A stretch of 64,000 nt of DNA. It comes from Niabella pedocola (lineage in GTDB: Bacteria; Bacteroidota; Bacteroidia; Chitinophagales; Chitinophagaceae). The position numbers and the translations under genes are program-made. Below are positions 9,404 through 17,908 of the stretch, one piece after another. Within the stretch, counting starts at the first letter, position 1. Every line of letters begins with the position of its first letter. The notes beneath the pieces are model-generated. The model saw only the letters and a list, made by a program, of their open reading frames with translations, was not told where the DNA came from and did no database searches. The stretch covers positions 1,426,001 through 1,490,000 of the forward strand of contig NZ_JAJNEC010000005.1 in NCBI RefSeq assembly GCF_021044425.1, given 5' to 3'.

Positions 9404-10138
9404 ATGCAACAATTAAACAGGATCCGGGAAAAGCTTGATCTGCTCCGGAACATCGATACCAAAAAAGAATTACCGGGTGCCAGTATTCATCATTACCGGT
9501 TAAACCCGCCATTAAGACCCGATCAGGTCGATCTTTTTGAAACAAAGCACCGGGTGCAGCTTCCGGGTGACTATGTAGCCTTTCTTACTACGCTCGGCGA
9601 CGGAGGGGCCGGTCCTTTTCATGGTCTCCGGCAACTGGAAACAAGCCGGATCTGCTTCTTCGATCATTCCGGGGAAGCCGAACATCAGTATTTTGATTTG
9701 GCCCGGCCTTTTCCGCATACCGAAAAATGGAATATGGAAGCGGAACTGGAAAAACTGGATGCCCGGCTGGAAGCAGCCTATGAAGCAGGAAACGAGCAAC
9801 TGGAAGAACAGCTTTTTGAAAAGAAATGGGAGCTGATCAGCGGGGCCGAGCACGACCAGGGCCGGTTATGTATGGCGGATGATGGTTGCGGTATACAAAT
9901 CAGCCTGGTGGTCAATGGTTTTGAAAAAGGAAATATGTGGACAGACGACCGGATCAATGACGGCGATATTCATCCGTCGGATGAACTGGGGAATACCGAA
10001 AAGATATCCTTCCTGAACTGGTATGAGCTATGGCTGGATAATGCCATTAAAAAAATGCGTGGCATCCAGCGAAGCGTTTTCTTAGTACGCTCCCCCAACG
10101 AGCCCCGGAAGATCCCTGATTATATTTCCTGCAAATAA
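9404..10138 (+). CDS. SMI1/KNR4 (SUKH) family protein
   Basis: 244 aa, cytoplasmic, no signal peptide. The N-terminal half carries the SUKH signature: a helix ending near the phrase VQLPGDYVAFLTTLGDGGAGPF, then an aromatic-rich beta region. The middle has an acidic, Gln/Glu-rich helix (~residues 112-145). SUKH proteins often act as immunity proteins against polymorphic toxins, but many Bacteroidota copies stand alone as here. No toxin gene (Rhs, WXG or LXG type) is nearby, so an immunity role is not supported by context. It converges on the YhhN-like gene with only 6 bp between stops. Confidence 0.85.
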   Translation: MQQLNRIREKLDLLRNIDTKKELPGASIHHYRLNPPLRPDQVDLFETKHRVQLPGDYVAFLTTLGDGGAGPFHGLRQLETSRICFFDHSGEAEHQYFDLARPFPHTEKWNMEAELEKLDARLEAAYEAGNEQLEEQLFEKKWELISGAEHDQGRLCMADDGCGIQISLVVNGFEKGNMWTDDRINDGDIHPSDELGNTEKISFLNWYELWLDNAIKKMRGIQRSVFLVRSPNEPRKIPDYISCK

Positions 10139-10144
10139 CCCCGC

Positions 10145-10825
10145 CTACAGGCGTTCTTCCTGGCGGATGTACCGGATCATTCCCCGTGTAAGTAACCATT
10201 GAGCCAGCACATAGGTGCTCATGATGGCCCAGCCGCCCCATGCAGCCGGATGATAAAATTTGTTAATGGCAAGCACCGAATCCGATACTACAAAAAAGAT
10301 CGCTCCGGTTAAAATCGTGCGTGCTGCTACCTGATCCGGCAGGTCATACAACAGCATTGCCAGCAGCAACATAAAGCTAATAACAATGCCATAGACCAGC
10401 ACCGGGATTTTTAATGCGCCCAAATGCGGCAGTAAAAAGCTCATCATAAAAAAATAATACACGCCCACAATAATGGCTGCATACCATTTACCGGGTATGG
10501 ATGCTTTTACTTTTATGAAATGAAAACACAGGATATAAAAGACATGCGCTATTAAGAAGGCAACCAACCCCAGGATAAAATACCGCTCGTTGTTATTGGC
10601 AAACATGAGCAAGGTATCCCCGGCAACAGAGCACACCAATGCCCCGGCGATCCATTTCTTAAACGGCGAGGCCACACCAGCGGTTTCCGAAATAAACATG
10701 CCCAGCAATGTACTTACCAGTAAGGGTTTGAAAAAAAACTGAAGGGTGTCATTTTGAAGGGCCATACCGGTAAAATACAGTACCATTACAGCAATAAAAG
10801 CAATATGCCAGGCAGCCGGTTTCAT
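10145..10825 (-). CDS. Lysoplasmalogenase (YhhN/TMEM86 family) membrane protein
   Basis: 226 aa with about eight hydrophobic helices. It matches the YhhN pattern: FFFKPLLVSTLLGMF after the first helix, then AGALVCSVAGDTLLMF (conserved SxxGD), FxxGLxAFLIAHVFYI, and a late ISDSVLA-like segment (VVSDSVLAINKF). Characterised relatives hydrolyse the vinyl-ether bond of lysoplasmalogens; in bacteria lacking plasmalogens the substrate may be another lysolipid. The gene is transcribed toward the SMI1/KNR4 gene, and the GH109-like gene lies 150 bp upstream on the same strand. Confidence 0.88.
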   Translation of the reverse strand: MKPAAWHIAFIAVMVLYFTGMALQNDTLQFFFKPLLVSTLLGMFISETAGVASPFKKWIAGALVCSVAGDTLLMFANNNERYFILGLVAFLIAHVFYILCFHFIKVKASIPGKWYAAIIVGVYYFFMMSFLLPHLGALKIPVLVYGIVISFMLLLAMLLYDLPDQVAARTILTGAIFFVVSDSVLAINKFYHPAAWGGWAIMSTYVLAQWLLTRGMIRYIRQEERL

Positions 10826-10977
10826 TTGAAATTAAAAATAAGCATTTCAAACATAGAACCGCGCAAATAATACCGGATAAACGGAACGAAATCGCAGGAA
10901 CAGGAATAAAAAAAGCAGTCCCTTTCACCGGCTTCCGGTAAGTCAACGCCTCTACGACCCGTAGTATATCACAGTCC

Positions 10978-12378
10978 CTATCCTTTTGCAGATTTTACGC
11001 CCGTTAAATTGCCATGTTCAATGGAAAAGCTAAGCGGCGGATTCGTTTTCCAGGCACCTCTTGTAAAATCGGGAATGGATACCGGAACCGACTTTCCTGC
11101 CACTGATCGTTCACTTAACGGCCCGATAGACAACCAGAGCGCCGCGTCGTATACATTATGATCTACCGGAAGCCCGTTGCGCAGACAATCGACCCAGCGC
11201 CAATCCATCAGGAAATCCATTCCGCCGTGCCCCCCGATCTGCCGCGCCATTTCCCCGAGGTGCTTTACCAGCGGCAACGTGTACTGCTCTTCGATCTTCT
11301 TCATTTCCGCTTCCGGCAGCCAGCCCTCATGGCCTACAGAGATCTTGCCGGGCAACGGGTATTTTTGTGCAGCGGCCCGGGTACCGCTGATCAGGTGCAA
11401 CCTGGAATATACACGGGGAGAGCTGGTGTCATGCTGCAGCATAATGGTTTTTCCCTTATGGGTTTTGATCACCGACGTATTCATGTTTCCCCGGAACGGT
11501 GCATTCAGAAAGGGTTTGAAGGCTGCCGCATCCTTTTGATAGGCTTCTTTTTCCAAATCGTTCAATGTAAAATCACTGCTGCTCATTGATACCAGGTAGT
11601 CCATCTGATCGCCCCGGTTAATGTTCATAACGTTGCAGATGGGGCCCAGCCCGTGCGTCGGGTACAGGTTGCCATTCCGTTTTGCATTTTCCCGCAGGCG
11701 CCACAGATCATACCGTTTGGTGGTATCAAAAAGACTGTCTGCAATATCATGTATATAGGCCCCTTCCCCGTGAATGATCTCGCCAAAAAAACCCTGGCGG
11801 GCCATATTCAGTGTCATCAGTTCAAAAAAATCATAACAACAGTTCTCCAGGAAAATGCAATGCCGCTTGTAGGTTTCGGAAGCCTTTACCAGGTCCCATG
11901 CTTCCTGTATATTATCGTTGGTGCCTATTTCCATAGCCACATGTTTGCCGTGCGCCATTGCGTAAATAGCGATGGGAATATGCAGCTTCCAGTGTGTGGC
12001 AATGTATACCACATCAATATCTTTCCGTTCGCAAAGCTGCATCCAGGCATCTGCCTTGCCGGTATATAATGCCGGTTTAAAAGACGTATGCTTTATACTT
12101 TCCTTTGCCAGTTGTGCCCGCTCCGGCCGGATATCGCAAATGGCATTTACCACCACATTTTCGATGTAGCAAACCCGCTTAACGGCCGCCGCACCGCGAT
12201 TGCCCACGCCCACAAACCCGATACGAACTGTTTCCAGTTTGGGCGCACGGTAATTATTCATATTAACTGCCGGTGCCAGCAAGGCCGATGGCACCGAAGC
12301 CACGGCGGAACCTGCCGTAGCCGTACCGGCACCTAACACACCCAATACCTTTAAAAAGTTTCTCCTGTTATGATTCAT
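10978..12378 (-). CDS. Gfo/Idh/MocA oxidoreductase, GH109-like, exported
   Basis: 466 aa. The N-terminus RRNFLK, followed by a hydrophobic Ala/Gly-rich segment, is a twin-arginine-type signal, so export in folded form with bound NAD is likely. A Rossmann fold follows (VRIGFVGVGNRG). The central phrase NGNLYPTHGLGP and then INRGDQMDYLVSMSS is typical of glycoside hydrolase family 109. In that family the enzyme acts as alpha-N-acetylgalactosaminidase by an NAD-dependent mechanism, and the Tyr and His of this phrase are the family's active-site residues. It lies 240 bp downstream of the dgo operon on the same strand, which hints at release or modification of galacto-configured sugars. The exact substrate is unknown. 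Confidence 0.88.
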   Translation of the reverse strand: MNHNRRNFLKVLGVLGAGTATAGSAVASVPSALLAPAVNMNNYRAPKLETVRIGFVGVGNRGAAAVKRVCYIENVVVNAICDIRPERAQLAKESIKHTSFKPALYTGKADAWMQLCERKDIDVVYIATHWKLHIPIAIYAMAHGKHVAMEIGTNDNIQEAWDLVKASETYKRHCIFLENCCYDFFELMTLNMARQGFFGEIIHGEGAYIHDIADSLFDTTKRYDLWRLRENAKRNGNLYPTHGLGPICNVMNINRGDQMDYLVSMSSSDFTLNDLEKEAYQKDAAAFKPFLNAPFRGNMNTSVIKTHKGKTIMLQHDTSSPRVYSRLHLISGTRAAAQKYPLPGKISVGHEGWLPEAEMKKIEEQYTLPLVKHLGEMARQIGGHGGMDFLMDWRWVDCLRNGLPVDHNVYDAALWLSIGPLSERSVAGKSVPVSIPDFTRGAWKTNPPLSFSIEHGNLTGVKSAKG

Positions 12379-12618
12379 AAAGCAAATTTTTTAGTACGCT
12401 GTTCCGCAGGACGCTCCTGCAATATGCCCCGCTTTTTAGCCTAATGGCAACCCCTTGCTAAAAACAGCCCTCTGCCTGCGCACAGCCGGTTAAAAATACA
12501 GAAACCTTTTGGGGAGCGGGTTACCAAATACCGGCAACGTTCCCGTTAATACAGGAAAAGCACACCCGGTGTAGCCGTACTTCTGTAAAGCAGGTGAGCA
12601 GCAGTTGTGGTGCAACCG

Positions 12619-13569
12619 TTACAAGGGCCGGTAGCGTTGCAAAAGCCTTTGCTGTCCGCTTACCAGTGCCTGATCTGCATCCGGCAACAGGATGGCCTTA
12701 ATGCCCAGGGCTTCGCAGGCCAGTGTGTATGCCGGCGAATGCGCAGGGCCGCCCAGCAGGTATACCGGTTGGCCGGCCTGCAGTGTTTTCAGTTCTTCGC
12801 CAATAAGCAGCCCGCTGAGGTAATGATAGTTGGGTTCCGGTGGTGTTTTTTTTAATAACTGGTTCGTGCGTACTCCAAATAAATGATGTAATAACGAATG
12901 CGTTTGGCTGGTTAGTACACCGCGTATAAAATACTCCCGGCTTACGGTGTTGGTAAGCCCCTCACCTGGCATAACCGAAGCCGCAAGAATGCTGTGCGCT
13001 GCAAGAAGGCCAAACACTTCCCCGGTCATAAACGTACGGAATGCGGTTACCATACGGTTTCGGATTTGTATGTGTTTGGGATGGGAACCCGGCAGCAAAA
13101 GCAGCAGCTCTTGTGCCGCAGCAGGTAAGATATCTCCAACGCCGACGATCTTTGTTTCTTCTCCCCGCATCACATCGGTTCCGGTACAGGCACCGGAGAT
13201 CAGCAATAACGGGTTATGGTCATTTGGAAGGGACTGCAATACGAGGTCTGAACCGTCAATAGAAAACGGCAGTGTTTTATACGGCAGCTCCGTTAATCCA
13301 ATGGAAGAAGAGGCCATGCCGGACAACACCACAGTAACGCCTTCCAGCGAGCGGCCCAGCTGCTGCTCCATAGCCCGGATCTGCTGGTTTAAAAAACGGG
13401 TATAATATACTTCCCGGCTGATGGTATCACCCGTTTGCTGCCATTCGGCCGCCATTTGCACAATACCGTGCCCGAGCCGTATAGTTGCCTGTACCGCCTC
13501 GTCCTTTATTTGTACCAACCGCAACCGGAACGTACTCGTTCCCCAATCGCAACTTAAAAAAAGATCCAT
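12619..13569 (-). CDS. dgoK: 2-dehydro-3-deoxygalactonokinase
   Basis: 316-aa cytoplasmic kinase that phosphorylates 2-keto-3-deoxy-D-galactonate to the 6-phosphate for the De Ley-Doudoroff galactose/galactonate route. The N-terminal phosphate-binding loop is CDWGTSTFRLRL, and the hallmark GMASSSIGLTELPY and GACTGTDVMRGEE segments of DgoK are clear. It is the last gene of the five-gene operon and starts 11 bp after the transporter's stop. The length matches the family (about 290-320 aa). Confidence 0.93.
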   Translation of the reverse strand: MDLFLSCDWGTSTFRLRLVQIKDEAVQATIRLGHGIVQMAAEWQQTGDTISREVYYTRFLNQQIRAMEQQLGRSLEGVTVVLSGMASSSIGLTELPYKTLPFSIDGSDLVLQSLPNDHNPLLLISGACTGTDVMRGEETKIVGVGDILPAAAQELLLLLPGSHPKHIQIRNRMVTAFRTFMTGEVFGLLAAHSILAASVMPGEGLTNTVSREYFIRGVLTSQTHSLLHHLFGVRTNQLLKKTPPEPNYHYLSGLLIGEELKTLQAGQPVYLLGGPAHSPAYTLACEALGIKAILLPDADQALVSGQQRLLQRYRPL

Positions 13570-13580
13570 ACAATTGATGA

Positions 13581-14891
13581 TTACTGATCCGATGCGTTTT
13601 CTACCGCTACCCGCTCTACATTTCCTACCAGGAAGATATAAGAACAGGCACCCAGCGCGCCCAACACCGCAATAAAAATAAGCGCCGGCGCAAAATTGCC
13701 TCCGCTGGCCAAAAACCCGATCACGATCGGTACGATGATCCCCGAAAGCTGACCAATAAAATTAAATACGCCCCCGGTTACATCGATAAGGTGTTTGGGA
13801 GCCAGGGTCGATACAAAGATCCAGGTAATGGAAGCAAACCCTACTCCAAAAAAAGAGAGCGACATAAACAGAATGATCCAGCCCGGTGTATGCACGTAGT
13901 TGGCACCTACAATACATACAGACAACAGCAGGCCGGCAATAATGGGCCATTTGCGGGCACGTGCAGCAGGTACGCCCCGGCGCACCAGGTAATCCGAAAG
14001 GAATCCCGAACTCAGCACTCCTGCAAACGCTGCCAGGTAAGGAACCGAGGCCCAGTAACCCGATTGGATAAAATTCATTCCCCGGTAATCGACCAGGTAT
14101 TTGGGAAACCAGGTTAAGAAAAACCACAATGCCCCGTTTACAGCAAACTGCCCCAGGTAAATTCCCCATAGTTTCCGGTGCGACAATACTTCGCGGAGGT
14201 CGTTCCATTGAAACACCCGTTTGGCCCTATCATCCTGCCGGCTGTCTAAAATGCCTCCGCCTTCTTCTATATGGTTGAGCTCTGCCTTATTCGCCTTTTT
14301 ATGTTGCAGGGGATCCCGGTAAAAAAGGTACCATACCACTCCCCATACCACGCCGATCAATCCCGTAATAACAAACAGTCCTTTCCACCCGGCCTGGAGC
14401 TGAATTTTTGAGAGCACCGGCATCAGGAACGCCAGTCCCAGGAACTGCCCGGAGGTGTACACGGCAATGGCCGAAGCCCGTTCCTGCACGGGGAACCAGC
14501 TGCTGACCACACGGTTGTTGATCGGAAAGGCCGGCGCTTCCAGTGCACCGGTAACCATGCGCAATCCAAACAGGGATGCAAAGCCTTTTGCAAAGCCCTG
14601 CAACACGGTAGCTAACGACCAGCTGATCAAACTGATGGCATACAGCATCCTTGGAGCAAAGCGCTTTACCAGGATACCGCCGGGGATCTGGAACAGCAGG
14701 TAGGTCCAGCTGAAGGCAGAAAAAATAAGCCCCATCTGCACCGGCGAAAACCGGAATTCCTTTCCGATAGCCGAAGCCGCCACCGCAAGATTGCTGCGGT
14801 CCATATAATTAATGACCACATTTACAAATATGAGGAACAATACCTCGTACCGGATCCTTGTAGGCCTTGCAGCCGGGCTGTTTGAGCGCAT
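13581..14891 (-). CDS. MFS transporter, anion:cation symporter family (galactonate/hexonate)
   Basis: 436 aa with 12 hydrophobic helices. The first helix carries NYMDRSNLAVA, a signature of the ACS family that includes E. coli DgoT, and the 2-3 loop and LFQIPGGILVKRF are also typical. It probably imports D-galactonate or a similar sugar acid with a proton. I chose ATG 14891 (MRSNSPAARP), which starts 10 bp after the dgoD stop. The longer frame to 15002 would overlap dgoD by about 100 bp and adds residues that are not transporter-like. It sits in the middle of the dgo operon. Confidence 0.9.
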   Translation of the reverse strand: MRSNSPAARPTRIRYEVLFLIFVNVVINYMDRSNLAVAASAIGKEFRFSPVQMGLIFSAFSWTYLLFQIPGGILVKRFAPRMLYAISLISWSLATVLQGFAKGFASLFGLRMVTGALEAPAFPINNRVVSSWFPVQERASAIAVYTSGQFLGLAFLMPVLSKIQLQAGWKGLFVITGLIGVVWGVVWYLFYRDPLQHKKANKAELNHIEEGGGILDSRQDDRAKRVFQWNDLREVLSHRKLWGIYLGQFAVNGALWFFLTWFPKYLVDYRGMNFIQSGYWASVPYLAAFAGVLSSGFLSDYLVRRGVPAARARKWPIIAGLLLSVCIVGANYVHTPGWIILFMSLSFFGVGFASITWIFVSTLAPKHLIDVTGGVFNFIGQLSGIIVPIVIGFLASGGNFAPALIFIAVLGALGACSYIFLVGNVERVAVENASDQ

Positions 14892-14901
14892 ATTTTTTAT
14901 T

Positions 14902-16050
14902 TTACCATTCCGCAATACTTCCGTCGCGGTGCCGCCATACGGGGTTCCGCCAGTTATGGCCAATGGCCGCCATTTTCCGTACATGATCTTCGTTGATGGC
15001 AATACCCAGGCCGGGCTGGTCCGGTATGTTTACATATCCATCCCGGTATTCAAATACCGTTTTATCATGAAGATAGTCCAGCAGGTCGCTGCCCTGGTTA
15101 TAGTGGATGCCCAGGCTCTGTTCCTGTATAAAGGCATTATGACAGGTAGCATCCACCTGTAAACAAGCAGCCAGCGCAATGGGCCCCAGCGGGCAATGCG
15201 GGGCTGCCGCCACATCAAAGGCTTCGGCCATGGAAAGGATCTTTTTACATTCGGTAATGCCGCCTGCATGCGACACATCCGGCTGAATGATATCTGCATA
15301 CCCCTCCGTAAGCAGGGTTTTGAACTGCCACCTGGAAAACATCCGCTCCCCGGTAGCGATGGGGATCGCTACATGGTTGGCGATTTCCCGCAGGGCTTCA
15401 TTATTTTCCGGCAGAACCGGTTCTTCGATAAACATGGGCCGGAAAGGTTCCAGTTCCTTGGCCAGGATCTTTGCCATCGGTTTGTGCACACGCCCATGAA
15501 AATCGATACCGATACCGAAGGCCGGACCCGTAGCCTCGCGCACTGCTGCCATGCGGGCCACCGCCTGGTCTATTTTATCATAGCTATCTACATACTGCAA
15601 TTCTTCTGTGGCATTCATTTTTACCGCAAGAAATCCCTGGCTGGCCATCTCACGCGCTGCAGCCCCTACATCTGCCGGCCGGTCGCCGCCGATCCAGGAA
15701 TACACTTTCATCGAATCATGCGCTTTGCCGCCCAGCAACTGGTGTACCGGCGCATTGTAGTATTTTCCTTTTATATCCCAGAGCGCCTGATCGATACCGG
15801 CAATCGCACTCATAAGGATCGGTCCGCCCCTGTAAAAACCCGCCCGGTACATCGTGTTCCAGTGATCTTCGATATTTAGGGGATCCTTACCTTCCAGGTA
15901 TTCCATCAGCTCATCTACCGCAGCCCTTACAGTAGCCGCCCTTCCTTCAATCACCGGCTCGCCCCAACCCGTGATCCCTTCATCCGTTTCAATCTTCAAA
16001 AAGAGCCAGCGCGGCGGCACCTGGAATAATTCATAACTTTTTATTTTCAT
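14902..16050 (-). CDS. dgoD: D-galactonate dehydratase
   Basis: 382-aa enolase-superfamily enzyme (mandelate racemase subgroup) that dehydrates D-galactonate to 2-keto-3-deoxygalactonate. Typical segments are SAIAGIDQALWDIKGK in the capping/barrel boundary, the metal ligands in GIDFHGR, FIEEPV and ATGERMF, and the base-bearing APHCPLGP. The length matches E. coli DgoD (382 aa). It begins 10 bp after the aldolase stop and ends 10 bp before the transporter start, so it is firmly inside the operon. A closely related hexonate dehydratase specificity cannot be excluded, but the surrounding kinase and aldolase favour galactonate. Confidence 0.94.
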   Translation of the reverse strand: MKIKSYELFQVPPRWLFLKIETDEGITGWGEPVIEGRAATVRAAVDELMEYLEGKDPLNIEDHWNTMYRAGFYRGGPILMSAIAGIDQALWDIKGKYYNAPVHQLLGGKAHDSMKVYSWIGGDRPADVGAAAREMASQGFLAVKMNATEELQYVDSYDKIDQAVARMAAVREATGPAFGIGIDFHGRVHKPMAKILAKELEPFRPMFIEEPVLPENNEALREIANHVAIPIATGERMFSRWQFKTLLTEGYADIIQPDVSHAGGITECKKILSMAEAFDVAAAPHCPLGPIALAACLQVDATCHNAFIQEQSLGIHYNQGSDLLDYLHDKTVFEYRDGYVNIPDQPGLGIAINEDHVRKMAAIGHNWRNPVWRHRDGSIAEW

Positions 16051-16060
16051 AATTTCCTGT

Positions 16061-16684
16061 TTAGGATTGCATCGCCTGAATCAATTTCCGGGCATTTTCC
16101 TTCAGCGTTTCGAGGTAGACATCGGTTACCGGCTGCCGGGTATCTACCAACGCGCTGCCAATACCAAATCCTACGGCCCCCGTTTTCAGATATGCACCGA
16201 TATTTTCCGGTGTAATACCGCCGGTAGGTAATAAGGGAATATGTGGCAACGGGGCTCTGAGCTCTTTAATATAGGAGGGGGAGTTTGCCGGGAATACCTT
16301 TACAATATCGGCGCCCGCCCGGTGAGCCGTGTAAATTTCTGTTGCCGTATATGCCCCCGGAATGCTAACGGCACCCAATCTTTTTGTGGCAACGATAACG
16401 CTTTCATCCACTACCGGGGAAAGAATAAAACGGGCTCCGGCACTATAGGCATCTGCTGCCATTGCCGCATCCAGTACGGTTCCGGCGCCAATTACCATAT
16501 CATTGCCCAGTTTACCGGCAACCTGCTCAATGGCCTGCAACGGTGCTTCCGAATTCATTGTAATTTCCAGCAGCCGGATACCGCCTTCATATAAAGCGGC
16601 GGCAATGCGAACCACATCCGAAGGATCTGCACCTCTTAAAATGGCGATAAGCTTACTACTGGTTATTTGTTGATAAACGGTCAT
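16061..16684 (-). CDS. dgoA: 2-dehydro-3-deoxy-6-phosphogalactonate aldolase (KDPG/KDPGal aldolase family)
   Basis: 207-aa class I aldolase that splits KDPGal into pyruvate and D-glyceraldehyde-3-phosphate. The conserved residues are visible: R17 in ILRG, E40 in LEITMNS, and the Schiff-base Lys K129 in DIVKVFPAN. The gene order with dgoD and dgoK identifies the galacto isomer rather than Entner-Doudoroff KDPG. The gene starts 12 bp after the lactonase stop. It is a separate polypeptide from DgoD, unlike some old fused annotations. Confidence 0.93.
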   Translation of the reverse strand: MTVYQQITSSKLIAILRGADPSDVVRIAAALYEGGIRLLEITMNSEAPLQAIEQVAGKLGNDMVIGAGTVLDAAMAADAYSAGARFILSPVVDESVIVATKRLGAVSIPGAYTATEIYTAHRAGADIVKVFPANSPSYIKELRAPLPHIPLLPTGGITPENIGAYLKTGAVGFGIGSALVDTRQPVTDVYLETLKENARKLIQAMQS

Positions 16685-16696
16685 ATATTGTTCCTG

Positions 16697-17719
16697 TTAT
16701 TTTAACGTTACTTTTAGTACACAATGGTCGGCGGTAATAAAGAGCGTGCGGTAATCTCCTGAAAATGCACAATTGGAAGTGATCAGGCTGGTTTTGATGC
16801 GGCCCAGCGCCCGGCCCTTCCTGTTGAAGATCCATACGCCTCCGGGGCCTGGTGCAAAAACAACACCGTTCTTATTGATCTTAATACCATCCGGTGTCCT
16901 ATGCTCTTTTTGAAAAATGGCCGTACCGTTAAAGAAGATCCGTCCGTTGACAAGCATTCCCTGCCGATCCAGGTCGTAGATGTACCAGTGGGGTTTTTCC
17001 GGATCGGAATTCGCAATCAGCAACTGCTTTTCTCCCGGGAAAAAAGCAATGCCGTTCGGACGGGTCAGGCTGTCTGCCAGTAAGGTTACTTTCCCGTTTT
17101 TTGCGATGCGGTACACACCCTGATACGATAACTCCCTTGCAGGATCTTCAGGACCCTGTTCCAGTCCATAAGGCGGGTCCGTAAAATAGATATCGCCATT
17201 GCTCTTAACGGCCAGGTCATTAGGACTGTTGAATTTTTTGTTTTTATAGCCGCCGGCAGCTGTAATAAACACGGGCTGCGGATCTGCGAGCGCAGCCTGC
17301 ATTAGGGCTATACGGCGATCTCCATGCTGACAGATCACCAATTTTCCCTGCGGATTAACAGCCAGCCCGTTGGACCCCAGTTCCTTTCCGCGCAACAGGG
17401 TTCCTGTATAACCCGAAGGTTCCAGATAAACATGAAGGCCTTGTTCCGCCGTCCATTTATAGATCCGGTTCTTTAATACATCTGAAAACAGCAGCATTTT
17501 TTCCTGCTCCACCCATAGCGGCCCTTCCACCCATCCGAAGCCGTCTGCGATCACCGATACGTTTGCACCGCTATCTATAACAGCGTCCAGATCCGGGTGC
17601 AACCGCTCAATAACCGCCACGGGTGGCTGTTGCTGTGCCGGAACTGCTCCGGCAAACAATAGCAAAAAAGCGATAAGCGTAAATACGGTCACAGGTCTTT
17701 TAATAAACATGAAGCGCAT
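16697..17719 (-). CDS. SMP-30/gluconolactonase family lactonase, secreted
   Basis: About 340 aa with a signal peptide (hydrophobic core VFTLIAFLLLFAGA, then Ala-Gln). The six-bladed beta-propeller has the metal-site phrases GWVEGPLWV (Glu), GLAVN, FNSPNDLAV and TRPNGIAF. As first gene of the dgo operon it probably hydrolyses D-galactono-1,4-lactone in the periplasm to feed the transporter. A -7-like element at 17740-17733 lies just upstream, so the frame's first ATG at 17779 is probably not used. ATG 17719 or 17710 are the realistic starts, and I give the longer one. Confidence 0.9.
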   Translation of the reverse strand: MRFMFIKRPVTVFTLIAFLLLFAGAVPAQQQPPVAVIERLHPDLDAVIDSGANVSVIADGFGWVEGPLWVEQEKMLLFSDVLKNRIYKWTAEQGLHVYLEPSGYTGTLLRGKELGSNGLAVNPQGKLVICQHGDRRIALMQAALADPQPVFITAAGGYKNKKFNSPNDLAVKSNGDIYFTDPPYGLEQGPEDPARELSYQGVYRIAKNGKVTLLADSLTRPNGIAFFPGEKQLLIANSDPEKPHWYIYDLDRQGMLVNGRIFFNGTAIFQKEHRTPDGIKINKNGVVFAPGPGGVWIFNRKGRALGRIKTSLITSNCAFSGDYRTLFITADHCVLKVTLK

Positions 17720-17732
17720 CGTTAACGAGGGG

Positions 17733-17740
17733 GAAAGATA
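17733..17740 (-). promoter_or_regulatory. Probable promoter of the dgo operon (TATCTTTC on minus strand)
   Basis: One mismatch to TAnnTTTG, placed 13 bp before ATG 17719 and 22 bp before ATG 17710. It is the only promoter-like site seen for the five-gene unit. The intergene gaps of 10-12 bp inside the unit leave no room for internal promoters. Confidence 0.35.
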
Positions 17741-17896
17741 AACAGAAAAGACGGAAAAGCCAATGCCCCTCCCCATCATACAGATACACTACAGAACCGA
17801 ACCGGTCAATGGCCAACCAACAGGAAAACGGCGCCGGTGATGCAGCGGAAGCGCAGCAAGGCAGCAGCCCTATATGAACCACACTCAAACATTGGT

Positions 17897-17904
17897 TATC
17901 TTTG
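17897..17904 (+). promoter_or_regulatory. TATCTTTG -7 element of ispG
   Basis: Exact TAnnTTTG match followed by GCACT and then ATG at 17909. The start site would lie at or next to the ATG, so a leaderless or very short leader is predicted. This also argues against the earlier in-frame start at 17837. Confidence 0.5.
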
Positions 17905-17908
17905 CACT

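Noticed and set aside
10749..10946. 65-aa minus-strand frame upstream of the YhhN-like gene
   Set aside because: It overlaps the start of the YhhN frame and shows no domain or promoter.
14892..15002. Longer start for the MFS transporter
   Set aside because: It would overlap the dgoD coding end by about 100 bp and encodes residues unlike a transporter N-terminus.
17837..17908. Extra 24 N-terminal residues for IspG
   Set aside because: The -7 element TATCTTTG lies inside this segment; the IspG family start aligns with MELYAAS at 17909.
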